Source of the DNA: Nocardiopsis potens DSM 45234 | GTDB taxonomy: Bacteria > Actinomycetota > Actinomycetes > Streptosporangiales > Streptosporangiaceae | Direction of reading: 5' to 3' | Assembly (NCBI RefSeq): GCF_000341105.1 | Contig: NZ_ANBB01000037.1 | Span: 62,001-126,000, forward strand | DNA length: 64,000 bases | Part shown: piece by piece, positions 19,994 through 31,311 of the stretch | How positions within the stretch are numbered: the first letter of the stretch is position 1 | Layout of the letters: each line of letters begins with the position of its first letter | Translations under genes and position numbers: made by a program | The notes under the pieces: generated by a model | The model's database searches: none | Seen by the model: the letters and a program-made list of their open reading frames with translations, nothing else | What the model was told of the DNA's origin: nothing

Positions 19994-20206
19994 TCAGGCG
20001 GCCTGCACCGAGGCCGCGACGGTGGAGGGGACGGGGACCGGCAGGCCCTCGGCGCGGAGCCCGTCGAGGTGGAAGTCGATCGCCCCGCGCATCTCCTCGA
20101 TGGTCTCGTCCACGGTGTCGCCCAGGGCCACGCAGCCGGGGAGGTCCGGGCACCATGCCCCGTAACCGTCGTGGCCGGGTTCGATGAGGATCACGTACCG
20201 GCTCAT
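19994..20206 (-). CDS. HicB-like antitoxin/UPF0150 protein, orphan
   Basis: 70 aa beginning MSRYVILIEPGHDGYGAWCPDLPGCVALGDTV, the classic HicB partial RNase-H-like fold (GYxAxxPDLPGC), followed by EEMRGAIDFHLDGLRAEG. There is no C-terminal DNA-binding domain and no HicA toxin gene next to it. In actinobacteria such solitary HicB-like proteins are common; the role is unknown. Confidence 0.8.
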   Translation of the reverse strand: MSRYVILIEPGHDGYGAWCPDLPGCVALGDTVDETIEEMRGAIDFHLDGLRAEGLPVPVPSTVAASVQAA

Positions 20207-20292
20207 CCGAGTCCTTCCTTGCTCCCGCACCGGATCCGTCGGTGCCAGGATGCCGGAGCGGCCGCCGGTACGGCGGCTCTTCCGGCGGAAAG

Positions 20293-21084
20293 TCACTCCC
20301 AGCGGAAGAAGCGGGCCGCCAGGGCCGCGCCGGCCGCGGTCCACAGGGCCAGTACCAGGACCGGGGCCAGGGTCGGGGCGGCGCCGTCGGCGAGGACCGC
20401 GCGCAGGCCCTCGGCCAGGGCGGTGACCGGGAGGGCCTGGAGGAGCGGCTGGACCGCGTCGGGGAAGCGGTCGGTGGCGAAGACCACCCCGCCCAGGCCG
20501 AGCAGGACCACGTAGACCAGGTTGGCCGCGGCCAGGGTGGCCTCGGCGCGCAGGGTGCCCGCCATCAGCAGGGCCAGCGAGCTGAACGCCGCGGTGCCCA
20601 GCAGCACCAGCAGCACGCAGTAGGCCAGCCCGGCCGGGTCGGCCGCGGGGCGCCAGCCGAGCAGCACCGCGGTGGCCCCGATGACCAGGAACTGCAGCGC
20701 CTCCACCGCGAGCACCGCCAGGGTCTTGGCGGCGAGCAGCCCGAACCGGGAGAGCGGGGTCGCGCCGAGCCGCTTGAGCACGCCGTAGCGGCGCTCGAAG
20801 CCGGTGCCGATGGCCTGGCCGGTGAAGGCGGTGGAGAGCACCGCCAGGGCCAGCACGCCGGGGGTGAGGAAGTCGACGCGCGGCCCGGAGCCCAGGTCGA
20901 GCACGCCGGTGGTGCTGAAGCCGACCAGCAGCAGCACCGGGATGACCATGGTGAGCAGCAGCTGCTCGCCGTTGCGGAGCATGACGCGCAGCTCCATGCC
21001 GGCCTGGGCGGCGACCATCCGGTGCAGTGGGGCGGCGCCCGGCGCCGGGGTGAACGGGGAGGTCCCCGAGGCGGTTGGGGTCAT
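20293..21084 (-). CDS. ABC-2 type transporter permease
   Basis: 263 aa with six predicted hydrophobic spans and the ABC2 pattern (ERRYGVLKRLGATPLSRFGLLAAKTL). Its ATG overlaps the stop of the ATPase gene (ATGA), indicating translational coupling. Homologous gene pairs lie beside sufR in Mycobacterium tuberculosis (Rv1457c/Rv1458c), as recalled from the known map. Substrate unknown. Confidence 0.9.
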   Translation of the reverse strand: MTPTASGTSPFTPAPGAAPLHRMVAAQAGMELRVMLRNGEQLLLTMVIPVLLLVGFSTTGVLDLGSGPRVDFLTPGVLALAVLSTAFTGQAIGTGFERRYGVLKRLGATPLSRFGLLAAKTLAVLAVEALQFLVIGATAVLLGWRPAADPAGLAYCVLLVLLGTAAFSSLALLMAGTLRAEATLAAANLVYVVLLGLGGVVFATDRFPDAVQPLLQALPVTALAEGLRAVLADGAAPTLAPVLVLALWTAAGAALAARFFRWE

Positions 21085-22031
21085 GGTTCTCGCAGCTCGC
21101 GTCCGGTGAGTTCGAGGAAGACGTCTTCCAGGGTGCGGCTCTGCACGCGCAGCCCCTCGGGGTCGACGCCGTTGGCGGCGCACCAGGTGCTGACCGTGGC
21201 GACCAGCTCCGGGCCGATCCGGCCGTCGGCGTCCTCCCCGGAGACGGTGCAGGCGGTCCGTCCGCCGGCGCCCTCCGCGCGGACCTCCACCCTGGTCCCC
21301 TCGGGCAGGGCGGTGCGCAGCGCCTCGGCGTCCAGCCCGGAGCGGGCCTCGAAGCGCAGCTCCTGGCGGGCCCGGGTGAGCTCGGAGGTGCTGCCGTCGG
21401 CGACCACCCGGCCGGAGTCGATGATGACCACCCGGTCGGCCAGCCGCTCGGCCTCCTCCATGTAGTGGGTGGTCAGCAGCACCGCCACCCCGGCGTCGCG
21501 CAGTTCGGCGACCAGGTCCCAGGTGGCGTGGCGGGCCTGCGGGTCCAGTCCGGCGGTGGGCTCGTCCAGGAAGACGGCCTCGGGGCGGCCGATCACCGCC
21601 GCGGCCAGCGACAGCCGCTGCTGCTGGCCGCCGGAGAGCCGGCGGAACGGGGTGCGCGCCGCCGAGGTCAGGCCCAGCCGCTCCAGCAGCGACTCCGGGG
21701 CGATCGGGCGGGCGTGGAAGGAGGCCATCAGGCGCAGCCACTCGCCGGCCCGGGCGCCGGTGGGCACCCCGCCGGACTGCAGCATCACGCCGACCCGCGG
21801 CTTGAGCCGGGCGGCGTCGGCCACCGGGTCCATGCCCAGCACCCGCACCGTGCCGGCGTCGGCGCGGCGGAAGCCCTCGCAGATCTCGACCGTGCTGGTC
21901 TTGCCGGCGCCGTTCGGGCCGAGCAGCGCGGTCACCGCGCCCGCGGGCGCGGTGAACGACAGTCCGGCGACGGCGGTGGTCTCGCCGTACCTCTTGACCA
22001 GGTCGGTGACCTCGACCGCGGGTGTTCCCAT
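21081..22031 (-). CDS. ABC transporter ATP-binding protein
   Basis: 316 aa. Walker A GPNGAGKTS (about residue 38), Q-loop MLQSGG, signature LSGGQQQR (about 135), Walker B AVFLDEPTAGLDP and switch His in LLTTHYMEEAE. The C-terminal extension resembles the DrrA-type exporter ATPases. Pairs with the downstream permease through a 4-bp overlap. Start ATG 22031. Confidence 0.94.
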   Translation of the reverse strand: MGTPAVEVTDLVKRYGETTAVAGLSFTAPAGAVTALLGPNGAGKTSTVEICEGFRRADAGTVRVLGMDPVADAARLKPRVGVMLQSGGVPTGARAGEWLRLMASFHARPIAPESLLERLGLTSAARTPFRRLSGGQQQRLSLAAAVIGRPEAVFLDEPTAGLDPQARHATWDLVAELRDAGVAVLLTTHYMEEAERLADRVVIIDSGRVVADGSTSELTRARQELRFEARSGLDAEALRTALPEGTRVEVRAEGAGGRTACTVSGEDADGRIGPELVATVSTWCAANGVDPEGLRVQSRTLEDVFLELTGRELREP

Positions 22032-22353
22032 GGCAGCAGAGTCTATGGGCGCCCCGCCGCCGGGCTGCACCGGCCCGGCCCGGCGGGGCGCCGCGGCCTC
22101 CGCCCCGGCCCCCGCGGCGCCGTGCCGGACGGGGCGGATGCGCACCGGCGGGACGTGCGGGGGCGCCGGGGCCGTCCCGGATACCGGTCGCCCTGTATCA
22201 CATGCCGAGAGAATTTCGGCCCGGCCGCGGCCCGCTGCGGAGTGACGGACCGCTCTCTGCGGGTGAAACGCCTGCAAGGTAAGGCTTGCCTGGGTGATGA
22301 ATGGCATGGATCACCGTTTGCCCCAACGGAACTATTTACGCCACACTGATGTT
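22032..22353. other. Divergent ABC transporter/sufR control region
   Basis: About 320 bp with no credible gene. It holds the promoters of both transcription units, a DtxR-type box candidate at 22275-22293 and the SufR site at 22343-22357. The local fall in GC after 22190 fits a regulatory region. Confidence 0.65.
22275..22293. promoter_or_regulatory. Possible DtxR/IdeR-type iron box upstream of sufR
   Basis: CAAGGTAAGGCTTGCCTGG matches 12 of 19 positions of the IdeR consensus TTAGGTTAGSCTAACCTAA by my own alignment, including AGGT and CCT in the two half-sites. It lies about 60 bp before the sufR start. Functional iron control is inference. Confidence 0.4.
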
Positions 22354-22357
22354 GTGA
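22343..22357. promoter_or_regulatory. SufR operator overlapping the sufR start
   Basis: Exact ACACT-N5-TGTGA inverted repeat (ACACT GATGT TGTGA). I recall this as the binding site reported for M. tuberculosis SufR. It overlaps the likely GTG start of sufR at 22354, so bound SufR would block transcription initiation of the suf operon. Confidence 0.75.
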
Positions 22358-23145
22358 AAAAGGTGAGCGGCGGACAGAGGGCGCGCGAGGGCGGCGCGCA
22401 CGATCCCGCGCGCACTCCGGCCGTGCCCGACCTGGGCGCCGAGACCGGGACGCGCGCGCGGGTCGCCCGACTCATCCTCGAACAGGGTCCGATCACCGCC
22501 TCCAGCCTGGGGGAACGGCTCGGACTCACGCCGGCGGCGATCCGCCGGCACCTTGACAACCTCATGGGCGAGGGCCTCGTGGAGGCCCGCGACGCCCGGC
22601 CGATCGGGCGGCGCGGCCGCGGCCGGCCGGCCAGGGTGTTCGCGATCACCGAAGCCGGGCGCGACGCGTTCGTGCACGGCTACGACGACCTCGCCTCCAG
22701 CGCGCTCCGCTTCCTGGCGGAGCGGGCGGGACCGGGGGCGGTCACCGAGTTCGCGCGGCGCCAGGTCGCCGAACTGGAGGCCCGCTACCGGCCGCTCCTG
22801 GAGGGCGTGCCCCCTCAAGCGAGGGTGCGCAAGCTCGCCGAGGCGCTGACCAACGACGGCTACGCGGCTGCCGCGGCCGAGGCGCCCGCGCCCGGCGGTG
22901 GACAGCAGCTCTGCCAGCACCACTGCCCGGTGGGGCACGTGGCGGCCGAGTTCCCGGAGCTGTGCGAGGCGGAGGTGGAGGCCTTCGCCCGCCTGCTGGG
23001 GACCCCGGTCCGGCGGCTGGCGACCATCGCCCACGGCGACGGCGTCTGCACCACCCACGTGACACCCCGGGACATCGAGGCCGGCGGTACCGCCCAGGCC
23101 CGCCAGACCCCCGCCGACGGCGGGCGAGACCAACAGGACGTCTGA
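22354..23145 (+). CDS. sufR: SufR, Fe-S cluster-sensing repressor of the suf operon
   Basis: 263 aa. A winged helix-turn-helix occupies residues about 30-95 ([30 protein letters not shown]), and a C-terminal cluster-binding region carries [20 protein letters not shown] and GDGVCTTHV, the cysteines expected to hold a [4Fe-4S] cluster. GTG 22354 was chosen since it coincides with the operator and has no Shine-Dalgarno; in-frame ATGs at 22294-22306 would add an atypical N-terminus. The arrangement suggests a leaderless, autorepressed transcript. It is followed after 19 bp by sufB. Confidence 0.93.
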   Translation: MKKVSGGQRAREGGAHDPARTPAVPDLGAETGTRARVARLILEQGPITASSLGERLGLTPAAIRRHLDNLMGEGLVEARDARPIGRRGRGRPARVFAITEAGRDAFVHGYDDLASSALRFLAERAGPGAVTEFARRQVAELEARYRPLLEGVPPQARVRKLAEALTNDGYAAAAAEAPAPGGGQQLCQHHCPVGHVAAEFPELCEAEVEAFARLLGTPVRRLATIAHGDGVCTTHVTPRDIEAGGTAQARQTPADGGRDQQDV

Positions 23146-23164
23146 GTCCAGGAGGATCCGCGTA

Positions 23165-24577
23165 ATGACGTCTATCGCGCACCCCGAGCTCGAAGGGCTC
23201 GGAACATACGAGTACGGCTGGGCCGACTCCGACGAGGCCGGCGCCTCGGCTCGGCGCGGCCTGAACGAAGAGGTCGTCCGCGACATCGCGGGCAAGAAGT
23301 CCGAACCGGAGTGGATGGTCAACACCCGGCTCAAGGCGCTGAAGCTCTTCGACAAGAAGCCGATGCCCTCCTGGGGTGCCGACCTGTCCCGGATCGACTT
23401 CGAGAACATCAAGTACTTCGTGCGGTCCACGGAGAAGCAGGCCACCTCCTGGGAGGACCTGCCCGAGGACATCAAGAACACCTACGACAAGCTGGGCATC
23501 CCCGAGGCGGAGAAGCAGCGCCTGGTCGCCGGCGTCGCCGCGCAGTACGAGTCCGAGGTCGTCTACCACCAGATCCGCGAGGACCTGGAGGAGCAGGGCG
23601 TCATCTTCCTCGACACCGACACCGCGCTCAAGGAGCACCCGGAGCTCTTCAAGGAGTACTTCGGCACCGTCATCCCCTCCGGCGACAACAAGTTCGCCGC
23701 GCTCAACACCGCGGTGTGGAGCGGCGGGTCGTTCATCTACGTGCCGAAGAACGTGCACGTGGAGATCCCGCTGCAGGCCTACTTCCGGATCAACACCGAG
23801 AACATGGGCCAGTTCGAGCGGACGCTGATCATCGTCGACGAGGGCGCCTACGTGCACTACGTCGAGGGCTGCACCGCGCCGATCTACAAGACCGACTCGC
23901 TGCACTCCGCGGTCGTCGAGATCATCGTCAAGAAGAACGCGCGCTGCCGCTACACGACCATCCAGAACTGGTCGAACAACGTCTACAACCTGGTCACCAA
24001 GCGCGCCGTCGCCTACGAGGGCGCCACCATGGAGTGGATCGACGGCAACATCGGCTCCCAGGTGACCATGAAGTACCCCGCGGTCTACCTGATGGGCGAG
24101 CACGCCAAGGGCGAGACGCTGTCCATCGCCTTCGCCGGCGAGGGCCAGCACCAGGACACCGGGTCCAAGATGGTGCACTGCGCCCCGAACACCTCGTCCA
24201 CCATCATCTCCAAGTCGGTGGCCCGCGGCGGCGGCCGCGCCTCCTACCGCGGCCTGGTCCAGGTCCAGGAGGGCGCCGACCGGGCCAAGTCCACGGTCAA
24301 GTGCGACGCGCTGCTGATCGACACGATCAGCCGCTCGGACACCTACCCCTACAACGACATCCGCGAGGACGACACGGAGCTCGGCCACGAGGCCACCGTG
24401 TCCAAGGTCAGCGAGGACCAGCTCTTCTACCTGATGAGCCGCGGCCTGGACGAGGACGAGGCCATGGCCATGATCGTGCGCGGCTTCGTCGAGCCCATCG
24501 CGCGCGAGCTGCCGATGGAGTACGCGCTGGAACTGAACCGGCTCATCGAGCTGCAGATGGAAGGAGCGGTTGGTTAA
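23165..24577 (+). CDS. sufB: Fe-S cluster assembly scaffold protein SufB
   Basis: 470 aa. Forms the SufBC2D scaffold on which Fe-S clusters are built. Typical SufB features are [39 protein letters not shown], a C-terminal [21 protein letters not shown] and the Cys in the core near [15 protein letters not shown]. Strong ribosome site (AGGAGG) before the ATG. The stop overlaps the sufD start. Confidence 0.97.
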   Translation: MTSIAHPELEGLGTYEYGWADSDEAGASARRGLNEEVVRDIAGKKSEPEWMVNTRLKALKLFDKKPMPSWGADLSRIDFENIKYFVRSTEKQATSWEDLPEDIKNTYDKLGIPEAEKQRLVAGVAAQYESEVVYHQIREDLEEQGVIFLDTDTALKEHPELFKEYFGTVIPSGDNKFAALNTAVWSGGSFIYVPKNVHVEIPLQAYFRINTENMGQFERTLIIVDEGAYVHYVEGCTAPIYKTDSLHSAVVEIIVKKNARCRYTTIQNWSNNVYNLVTKRAVAYEGATMEWIDGNIGSQVTMKYPAVYLMGEHAKGETLSIAFAGEGQHQDTGSKMVHCAPNTSSTIISKSVARGGGRASYRGLVQVQEGADRAKSTVKCDALLIDTISRSDTYPYNDIREDDTELGHEATVSKVSEDQLFYLMSRGLDEDEAMAMIVRGFVEPIARELPMEYALELNRLIELQMEGAVG

Positions 24578-25748
24578 GTTGGCCGCCAATCTCGGAATCA
24601 AGGAGCACAGCCACGGAGCGGGCGAGCTCCCGGTCTCCCGGCTCGACGTGCACGGGTCGTTCGACGTGGACGACTTCCCCGTGCCGAACGGGCGCGAGGA
24701 GGAATGGCGGTTCACCCCGCTGCGCCGGCTGCGCGGCCTGCACGACGGCCGGGACATCAAGGACGGCAAGGTCTCCGTCGACGTGACCGCCCCCGAGGGC
24801 GTCACCCACGAGACCGCGCCCTCCGGCGACCCCCGGCTGGGCACCTCGTTCCTGCCCACCGACCGGGTCTCCGCGCTCGCCTTCCGCGACTTCGGCTCCT
24901 TCGGCGAGGCCACCGTGGTGACGGTGGCCCCCGACGCCAAGCCGGCCGACCCGGTCTTCATCAAGATCACCGGGCACGAGCACGGCGACGCCTACGGCCA
25001 CGTGCTGGTCCGCGCGGGCCGGCACAGCGAGGCCACCGTCGTGCTGGAGTACGCCGGCGACGCGGTCTACGCCGACAACGTCGAGTTCATCGTCGAGGAC
25101 GGCGCCCGCCTCACCGTGATCAGCCTGCAGGACTGGGACCGCGACGCGGTGCACGTCGGCCACCAGTACACCAAGGTCGGCCGGGACGCGAAGTTCAAGA
25201 GCTTCGTGGTCACCCTCGGCGGCGACCTGGTCCGGCTCTCGCCGAAGGTCGGCTACACCGGCACCGGCGGCGACGCCGAGCTGCACGGCCTGTACTTCAG
25301 CGGCGAGGGCCAGCACCACGAGCACCGCTCGCTGATCGACCACAACGTCTCGCACACCCGGAGCCGGGTCGAGTACAAGGGCGCGCTCAGCGGCGAGGGC
25401 GCGCACGCGGTGTGGATCGGCGACGTGATCATCGGCGAGGGCACCGAGGGCACCGACTCCTACGAGCACAACCGGAACCTCGCGCTCACCGACGGCACCC
25501 GGGTCGACTCCGTGCCGAACCTGGAGATCTTCACCGGTGAGGTGGAGGGCGCCGGGCACGCCAGCGCCAGCGGGCGGCTCGACGACATCCACCTGTTCTA
25601 CCTCCGCTCCCGGGGCATCCCCGAGGACGAGGCCCGCCGCCTGGTCATCCGGGGCTACTTCGCCGAGCTCATCAACCGGATCGAGGTCCCCGAGCTGCGG
25701 GACCGGATCATGGCCGAGGTCGAAGAGAAGCTGGCCGAGCATGAGTGA
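24570..25748 (+). CDS. sufD: Fe-S cluster assembly protein SufD
   Basis: About 392 aa, paralogue of SufB and third partner of the scaffold. Motifs: [19 protein letters not shown] near the N-terminus, [22 protein letters not shown] near the C-terminus and a conserved His in [15 protein letters not shown]. The start is uncertain: TTG 24570 (overlapping the sufB stop) or TTG 24579, both after AAGGAG. No ATG/GTG fits. Confidence 0.95.
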   Translation: MVKLAANLGIKEHSHGAGELPVSRLDVHGSFDVDDFPVPNGREEEWRFTPLRRLRGLHDGRDIKDGKVSVDVTAPEGVTHETAPSGDPRLGTSFLPTDRVSALAFRDFGSFGEATVVTVAPDAKPADPVFIKITGHEHGDAYGHVLVRAGRHSEATVVLEYAGDAVYADNVEFIVEDGARLTVISLQDWDRDAVHVGHQYTKVGRDAKFKSFVVTLGGDLVRLSPKVGYTGTGGDAELHGLYFSGEGQHHEHRSLIDHNVSHTRSRVEYKGALSGEGAHAVWIGDVIIGEGTEGTDSYEHNRNLALTDGTRVDSVPNLEIFTGEVEGAGHASASGRLDDIHLFYLRSRGIPEDEARRLVIRGYFAELINRIEVPELRDRIMAEVEEKLAEHE

Positions 25749-26070
25749 CGGCGGTTTCGTGAAGGTCTGCACGCTGAGCGACGTCCCCGACGAGGGGGCG
25801 CTCGGCGTGGAGGTCGGCGACACCCCGGTCGCGGTGGTGCGCAGCGAGGGAGAGGTGTACGCGATCAGCGACATCTGCTCGCACGCCGAGGTCAACCTGT
25901 CCGAGGGGGAGGTCGAGGACGGCACCATCGAGTGCTGGCTGCACGGCTCCTGCTTCGAACTCTCCTCCGGCAAGCCGATCAACCCTCCCGCCACCCGGCC
26001 GGTACCCACCTACGCAGTCAAGATCGATGGCGATGACGTGCTCGTCTCGCTGGACACCGAGAATTCCTGA
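25741..26070 (+). CDS. Rieske-type ferredoxin of the suf operon
   Basis: 109 aa. Two-Cys/two-His [2Fe-2S] Rieske motif: CSHAEVNLSEGE (C-x-H, about residue 48) and CWLHGSCFELSSG (C-x2-H, about 66). The ATG lies inside the last codons of sufD, so translation is coupled. A non-heme-dioxygenase-ferredoxin-like protein at this place is common in actinobacterial suf operons and may supply electrons for cluster assembly; that role is inferred. Confidence 0.93.
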   Translation: MSDGGFVKVCTLSDVPDEGALGVEVGDTPVAVVRSEGEVYAISDICSHAEVNLSEGEVEDGTIECWLHGSCFELSSGKPINPPATRPVPTYAVKIDGDDVLVSLDTENS

Positions 26071-26082
26071 GGCCTGAATCAG

Positions 26083-28136
<2,054 letters not shown>

Positions 28137-28155
28137 GAGAGGTTGACCCACCCCG

Positions 28156-28671
28156 ATGCGTTTGGACGCGATGTACCAGGAGATCATCCTGGACCACTAC
28201 CGCAACCCGCATAACAAAGGGCTGCGGGACCCGCACGAGGGCGAGGCCCACCACATCAACCCCACCTGCGGGGACGAGGTGACCCTCCGGGTGCACCTGG
28301 AGCCGTCCGGGGCGTCCCTGGACGGCGGCGCCACCGTCGCCGACGTGTCCTACGAGAGCATGGGCTGCTCGATCAGCCAGGCCAGCGCATCGGTCATGAC
28401 CGATCTGCTGATCGGGCGGACGGTGGACGAGGGCATGAAGATGCTCGACTCGTTCAACGAGCTCATGCACTCCAAGGGGCAGGGCGAACCGGATGAGGAC
28501 GTGCTGGAGGATGCGGTGGCCTTCGCCGGCGTGTCCAAATACCCTGCCCGTATCAAGTGCGCCCTGCTCGCCTGGATGGCGTGGAAGGACGCGACCGTGC
28601 AGTCCCTGGAGAAGCAGTCCGCGGACGAGGAGCCCCGCCAGGCCGGGGCAGGACCGGAGGGTGTCTCATGA
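28156..28671 (+). CDS. sufU: SufU, zinc-dependent sulfurtransferase partner of SufS
   Basis: 171 aa. Zinc ligands are visible in NPTCGD (about residue 38), GCSISQASAS (about 75) and RIKCALLAW (about 137). The insertion between the second and third ligand regions marks SufU rather than IscU. Accepts sulfur from SufS. Overlaps sufT by 4 bp (ATGA). Confidence 0.96.
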   Translation: MRLDAMYQEIILDHYRNPHNKGLRDPHEGEAHHINPTCGDEVTLRVHLEPSGASLDGGATVADVSYESMGCSISQASASVMTDLLIGRTVDEGMKMLDSFNELMHSKGQGEPDEDVLEDAVAFAGVSKYPARIKCALLAWMAWKDATVQSLEKQSADEEPRQAGAGPEGVS

Positions 28672-29030
28672 CGGAGAACGAGACCGCGGCGCCCGCCCCA
28701 GAGCAGGGCGGCCCGGCCGTGGACGAGGAGCTGGTCGAGGAGATCAGCGAGGCGCTCAAGGACGTCATCGACCCTGAGCTCGGCGTCAACGTGGTCGACC
28801 TGGGCCTGCTCTACGGGGTCCGGGCCGACGACTCCGCCATCACGCTGGACATGACGCTGACCAGCGCCGCCTGCCCGCTGACCGATGTCATCGAGGACCA
28901 GGCCACCAGCGCCCTGGACGAGTTCGGCCGGGACGTCACGATCAACTGGGTCTGGATGCCGCCGTGGGGTCCGGACAAGATCACCGAGGACGGCCGCGAC
29001 CAGCTCCGGATGCTCGGCTTCAACGTCTGA
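28668..29030 (+). CDS. sufT: SufT, MIP18/DUF59-type Fe-S maturation factor
   Basis: 120 aa. The DUF59 core reads IDPELGVNVVDLGLLYGV with the conserved Cys motif LTSAACPLTDVIEDQA and a C-terminal INWVWMPPWGPDKI. Last gene of the suf operon; followed by two strong hairpins. Such proteins assist Fe-S protein maturation under high demand. Confidence 0.94.
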   Translation: MTENETAAPAPEQGGPAVDEELVEEISEALKDVIDPELGVNVVDLGLLYGVRADDSAITLDMTLTSAACPLTDVIEDQATSALDEFGRDVTINWVWMPPWGPDKITEDGRDQLRMLGFNV

Positions 29031-29053
29031 GGCCGGACCGGGCGGAAGCAGTG

Positions 29054-29093
29054 CGAAGGGGCCGCCGCGCCGAACGGCGCGGCGGCCCCTTCG
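29054..29093 (+). terminator. suf operon terminator
   Basis: Perfect 19-bp inverted repeat (29054-29072 / 29075-29093) with a minimal loop, 24 bp after the sufT stop; no T-run. Confidence 0.85.
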
Positions 29094-29147
29094 ACGTCTC
29101 CGGGCCCCGCCCCTTCCCCGCCGGTCTTGCCCTCCCGCGATGGTCCT

Positions 29148-29179
29148 GCGGCCCTGTCGGAGCGCTCCGACAGGGCCGC
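29148..29179. terminator. Second hairpin, probable bidirectional terminator
   Basis: A perfect 32-bp palindrome (arms 29148-29163 and 29164-29179) between the convergent sufT and the 29224-31311 gene. It would serve transcripts from either side. Confidence 0.75.
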
Positions 29180-29223
29180 GACGCCAAGATCATCGCCGGC
29201 GGGCGGTTCTTCCGGGCCGGTCG

Positions 29224-31311
29224 TCAGTGCGGTGCGAACAGGCTCTGCCGCAGCTCCTCGGCGATGTCGTCGTCGCCGCGCCGGGCGAGCCGGTCGATCA
29301 GCTCCTGCGGGTCCGGGACCGGGGCGGCCGGGTCGGCGTCCTCCTCGCTGATCCGCCGGGAGATGATCCGCAGCGCCTCCTCCGCCGGGGCGGGCGCGGT
29401 GTAGCCGATCAGGTGCAGCGCCCTGCCGGTGGGGCCGTTGCCGCCCAGTTCGGCGGCGGGGAGCCGGCGGGCCTCCAGCCGGTCGCCGTCCACCGTGATG
29501 AAGACCCGGTCGCCGGGCTGGGCGGAGAGCCGGCGCAGCAGCGGCCGCAGCGAGTCGAACGCGGCCTGGTCCCGCCAGACCAGCACCAGCAGGTCGGCCC
29601 CGGGCGCGGTGAGGCAGAGCAGCCGGCCCGGCTGCAGCCCCAGGTGGGTGGCGTAGCCGGGGGGCACCGTGACCGGGGCGCCGTTGAGGTGGTCGGCGCC
29701 GATGTCCACCCGGTGCCACCAGCGCCCGTCGGGGGCGCGGAAGCAGCGCGGGGAGGACGCGACCCCGGGGCCGGGCGGGGCGGCCGCGGCCGGCCGGGAG
29801 GCCTGCTGCGCGGCGGCCGGGGGCGGCGTCCCGGGCCGGCGCCGGATCGGCAGCCCGCTGGCGGTGGCGGAGGGGGCGTCGACCAGCTCGGAGCGGGCCG
29901 GGGCCGGGGCGGGCCCCTCCTGCGGGGGCAGCGACGGGTCGAGGATGACCCGGCCGTCGCGGATCTCGATCCCCGGCGTGCTCAGCAGCCAGGCGCGCAG
30001 CGACTGCTGCCGGATGCCGATCCGGCCCAGCCGCACGCCCGCGTCGGCCAGGGTCGGCGCGTCGCCGAGCATCTCCCGGGTCTGCCAGCGCAGCCGCTCC
30101 GGGTCGTCGGCGACCAGCCAGCCGTTGTGCATCCGCCGGTCGGTGAAGAAGGTGATGACCACCCGCCACAGCGGCGCGTTCAGCGACGGGACGTCGACCG
30201 GGTGGTCCGGGTGCGCGTTGATCAGCTGGTCGATGGTGGTGGCGGCGCCGAGCCGGTCGCTCAGCTCGCGCATGTGCCGGCCGATCGGCTCGCCGTCGGG
30301 GGAGGCGAGCCAGCGCAGCAGCCGCTCCTCGACGCTGCGCTGGGCGGCGCGGATCTCCCTTATGTCGGTGCTGATCTGGTCGGCCAGCAGCCGGATGCTG
30401 ATCGGCTCGGCGGAGAACAGCCGCTGCGCGGCCACCGTGCGCTCCAGCGGGCTCCAGCCGCGCAGCAGCTCCTCGATCAGGTCGACCAGCGGGTGCGCGC
30501 CCAGCTCGGGCCCGGTGGGCCCGGCGGGCTCGGGCGCGCCGGAGGCGGCCGGGGGGGCGGCGGGGGCCGCGGACGGCTCGGGCCGGGGCGGGGCGGGCGG
30601 CGGGGCCGCTTCGCCCGCCGCCTTCTCCTCGGCGTGCTGGGCGCGGAGCGCGCGCAGGGTGCGGATGGCCCGGGACGCGGCGCTCTGCGGCGGCTCCCCG
30701 GGGCCCCCCGCGACCTCGGGCGGGAGGGCCGGCGGGGCCTCGTCCTCGGCGCCGGTAGCGGTGGACAGGTAGCCCAGGGCGCGCCGGACGTGCTCGGGCG
30801 CGGTGTCGGGGAGCCAGTGCGCGATGGTGCGCACCGCCTCGATGATGAGCGCGGGGGAGGGCAGCGGGGTGCGCCCCTCATCGCCGCCGAACGGCTGCAC
30901 GGCCCGCCAAGCGGCGGCCCCGATCACCTCGATCCGGCCGCACTCCTCGGTGAACGCCCAGGTCTTCATCTCGGCGGGGGAGGCGGTCACCAGCGCCTCC
31001 CAGCTGCCCGCGGTGGCCAGCACCGCGCCGCGCACCGGCTCGGCGATGTCGTCGACGTCCACCGAGGAGGCGAGCAGCGGCGGCAGGAACTCGCCGATGG
31101 GCAGGTGCTCCCAGTACTCGGCGGCCAGTAGCGCGAGGTTGTGCGCCAGCCAGGCGGTGCCCGCGATGTCGAGCACCCTGGGCAGCGGCACGGAGCGCCA
31201 CCAGCCGTCGACGAGGCGGCTGTGCCGCAGGAAGGGGGTGAGGTCGGAGGGCCGGTGCCAGCGGAGGGCCGGGGCCAGGTCCGTCAGGCAGACCGGGGAG
31301 ATGGCGTTCAT
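29224..31311 (-). CDS. Large hypothetical protein with a sigma-region-4-like helix-turn-helix
   Basis: 695 aa, not recognised. An N-terminal globular part (residues 1-200) is followed by a long Pro/Ala/Glu-rich linker (about 200-270). A segment near 275-340 resembles a sigma-70 region 4 helix-turn-helix (GWSPLERTVAAQRLFS, then ADQISTDIREIRAAQRSVEERLL). A winged-helix-like part around 430-470 (IRQQSLRAWLLSTPGIEIRDG), a second Pro-rich linker (about 475-540) and a conserved-looking C-terminal domain (540-690) follow. Nucleic-acid binding is an inference. Convergent to the suf operon and far longer than a sigma factor. Confidence 0.8.
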   Translation of the reverse strand: MNAISPVCLTDLAPALRWHRPSDLTPFLRHSRLVDGWWRSVPLPRVLDIAGTAWLAHNLALLAAEYWEHLPIGEFLPPLLASSVDVDDIAEPVRGAVLATAGSWEALVTASPAEMKTWAFTEECGRIEVIGAAAWRAVQPFGGDEGRTPLPSPALIIEAVRTIAHWLPDTAPEHVRRALGYLSTATGAEDEAPPALPPEVAGGPGEPPQSAASRAIRTLRALRAQHAEEKAAGEAAPPPAPPRPEPSAAPAAPPAASGAPEPAGPTGPELGAHPLVDLIEELLRGWSPLERTVAAQRLFSAEPISIRLLADQISTDIREIRAAQRSVEERLLRWLASPDGEPIGRHMRELSDRLGAATTIDQLINAHPDHPVDVPSLNAPLWRVVITFFTDRRMHNGWLVADDPERLRWQTREMLGDAPTLADAGVRLGRIGIRQQSLRAWLLSTPGIEIRDGRVILDPSLPPQEGPAPAPARSELVDAPSATASGLPIRRRPGTPPPAAAQQASRPAAAAPPGPGVASSPRCFRAPDGRWWHRVDIGADHLNGAPVTVPPGYATHLGLQPGRLLCLTAPGADLLVLVWRDQAAFDSLRPLLRRLSAQPGDRVFITVDGDRLEARRLPAAELGGNGPTGRALHLIGYTAPAPAEEALRIISRRISEEDADPAAPVPDPQELIDRLARRGDDDIAEELRQSLFAPH

